In this document: in pieces, positions 33,501 through 33,984 of the stretch
Layout of the letters: each line of letters opens with the position of its first letter
Position numbering within the stretch: position 1 is the stretch's first letter
From: Pezizomycotina sp. ARF18
Taxonomy: Eukaryota; Ascomycota
Length of the DNA stretch: 33,984 bases
Assembly: GCA_002224055.1 (NCBI GenBank)
Contig: AZLU01000329.1
Coordinates: forward strand, 1-33,984
Direction: 5' to 3'
The notes under the pieces: generated by a model
What the model was told of the DNA's origin: nothing
Database searches by the model: none
The model's input: only the letters and a program-made list of their open reading frames with translations
Program-made: the position numbers and the translations under genes

Positions 33501-33984
33501 CAATCGAGCTGCGTCGTATCATTCTCTTCGTGCCGAGTCCAACCGTAGATTGCTCATTCATGATCTGGTAGGTTCCTCGAAAGCTGTCTTTACTAAAACC
33601 ACGTGTTGTGAGCATCCATTCTGAGCTCCTGGCCTCCGACATTTATCGTCGATGCTTGTGAAAATGGCTATAACGTAGCCAAACCGACGCTAAAGTCGGC
33701 AGCGACACTGAGCAGTTGCTGCGCAAAAGTTGGTTCCTGGTTTTGGAGGTAGTAGCCTGGCGGTTCAGCAAATGAACCTCTGCCGCTGTGGTTCCGTGCC
33801 GTCCGTCCTTGTATATACGGCTCGCAGATAAGGCCGTTTGCTCTGTAAGTCGATAGCGAGGACCATGTTGCTCGTGCCATCCTTGTACTGAAAATTGCGT
33901 AACCGCCTGTAGCTTCTTGATAAGCTACCTTCCAGTTCGTAGGCGGCGGTCTGCTATCGTTCAAGTCCACCTTGTTGTCGGCCC
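30590..33984 (-). pseudogene. Long disrupted minus-strand coding region, unrecognised, runs off the window end
   Basis: Not recognised. From the right edge leftward the minus strand shows protein-like stretches in changing frames: PPPTNWKVAYQEATGGYAIF; FKLIKRTPDGSSWPSKLPKD with GKEMCLTATGFNSVSLQPMG; VYSIKVSVWLETAKEAIQSG up to a donor GTAAGT at 33140 and acceptor TAG at 33018; then LQLWTVIDWDEG, NHANNTLNLTDGFTHLALWR, PTGDSWIMHYTGAYA, WWKSITLRFNNETLVLEAVK, SLLNPGTPFAINNTNMAVTR, and KKITYGDVPVYDSAVFARAW near 30760. Besides frame slips there are apparent in-frame stops (for example after EQYW and after NASPP, 31420-31510). Composition is higher in GC and free of long homopolymers. It may be one large beta-rich protein or two or three adjacent genes. 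Error alone may not explain the stops, so decay is possible. Strand choice is fairly sure; gene limits are not. Confidence 0.4.

Noticed and set aside
1-33984. CRISPR arrays, bacterial mobile elements, viral genes, secondary-metabolite cluster
   Set aside because: No spaced direct repeats, transposase motifs, viral hallmark proteins or biosynthetic enzymes were seen; the neighbourhood is eukaryotic housekeeping.
30590-33984. Idea that the terminal block is a transposon remnant
   Set aside because: No reverse transcriptase, integrase or DDE motif and no terminal repeats visible; left as unrecognised coding region.

Overview
This window reads as nuclear DNA of a filamentous ascomycete (Pezizomycotina-like). 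The evidence is short spliceosomal introns with GT..AG ends, a uS5 (Rps2), eIF4E and Sam37 of fungal type, and dispersed single 5S rRNA genes outside any rDNA array. The exact lineage cannot be read from the sequence. Non-coding DNA is AT-rich and unusually full of long A/T homopolymers; the longest is 80 T.

Layout, left to right. 2.1-3.3 kb (minus): eIF4E, the cap-binding translation initiation factor. 5.4-6.3 kb (plus): an unrecognised protein. 6.9-8.4 kb (minus): Sam37/metaxin of the mitochondrial outer-membrane SAM complex. 10.4-11.0 kb (minus): a hidden unrecognised ORF. 13.2-14.6 kb (plus): a helical, basic-tailed protein with four exons. 16.2-17.4 kb (plus): a Ser/Pro-rich protein with a C-terminal EH-like domain. 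18.1-19.1 kb (plus): 40S ribosomal protein uS5. 19.8-21.0 kb (plus): inositol monophosphatase. 22.7-24.0 kb (plus): a fungal rhodopsin-domain 7TM protein. 25.5 kb (plus) and 30.2 kb (minus): two 5S rRNA genes facing each other. Between them, at 27.4-29.7 kb (plus), are spliced fragments of unrecognised beta-rich proteins. From 30.6 kb to the window end: a higher-GC, homopolymer-poor block carrying a long, broken, unrecognised minus-strand coding region.

Two observations matter most. First, nearly every conserved gene is broken by single-base losses: nine in eIF4E, two in uS5, one each in Sam37 and inositol monophosphatase. In these four genes every event is -1, most lie in or beside short G/C runs, and restoring one base at each site gives whole codons and matching intron phases. 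This looks like uncorrected consensus deletion error, not gene death, and it means gene models here should be treated as split ORFs of intact genes. Second, the two 5S rRNA genes differ at two positions on each arm of helix II, and the changes compensate, so both RNAs fold. Both also carry the same TATA element about 27 bp upstream.

The genes are housekeeping or unrelated functions with no operon-like or cluster logic. No clear novel system is seen. The least explained parts are the 27.4-29.7 kb and 30.6-34.0 kb coding regions.
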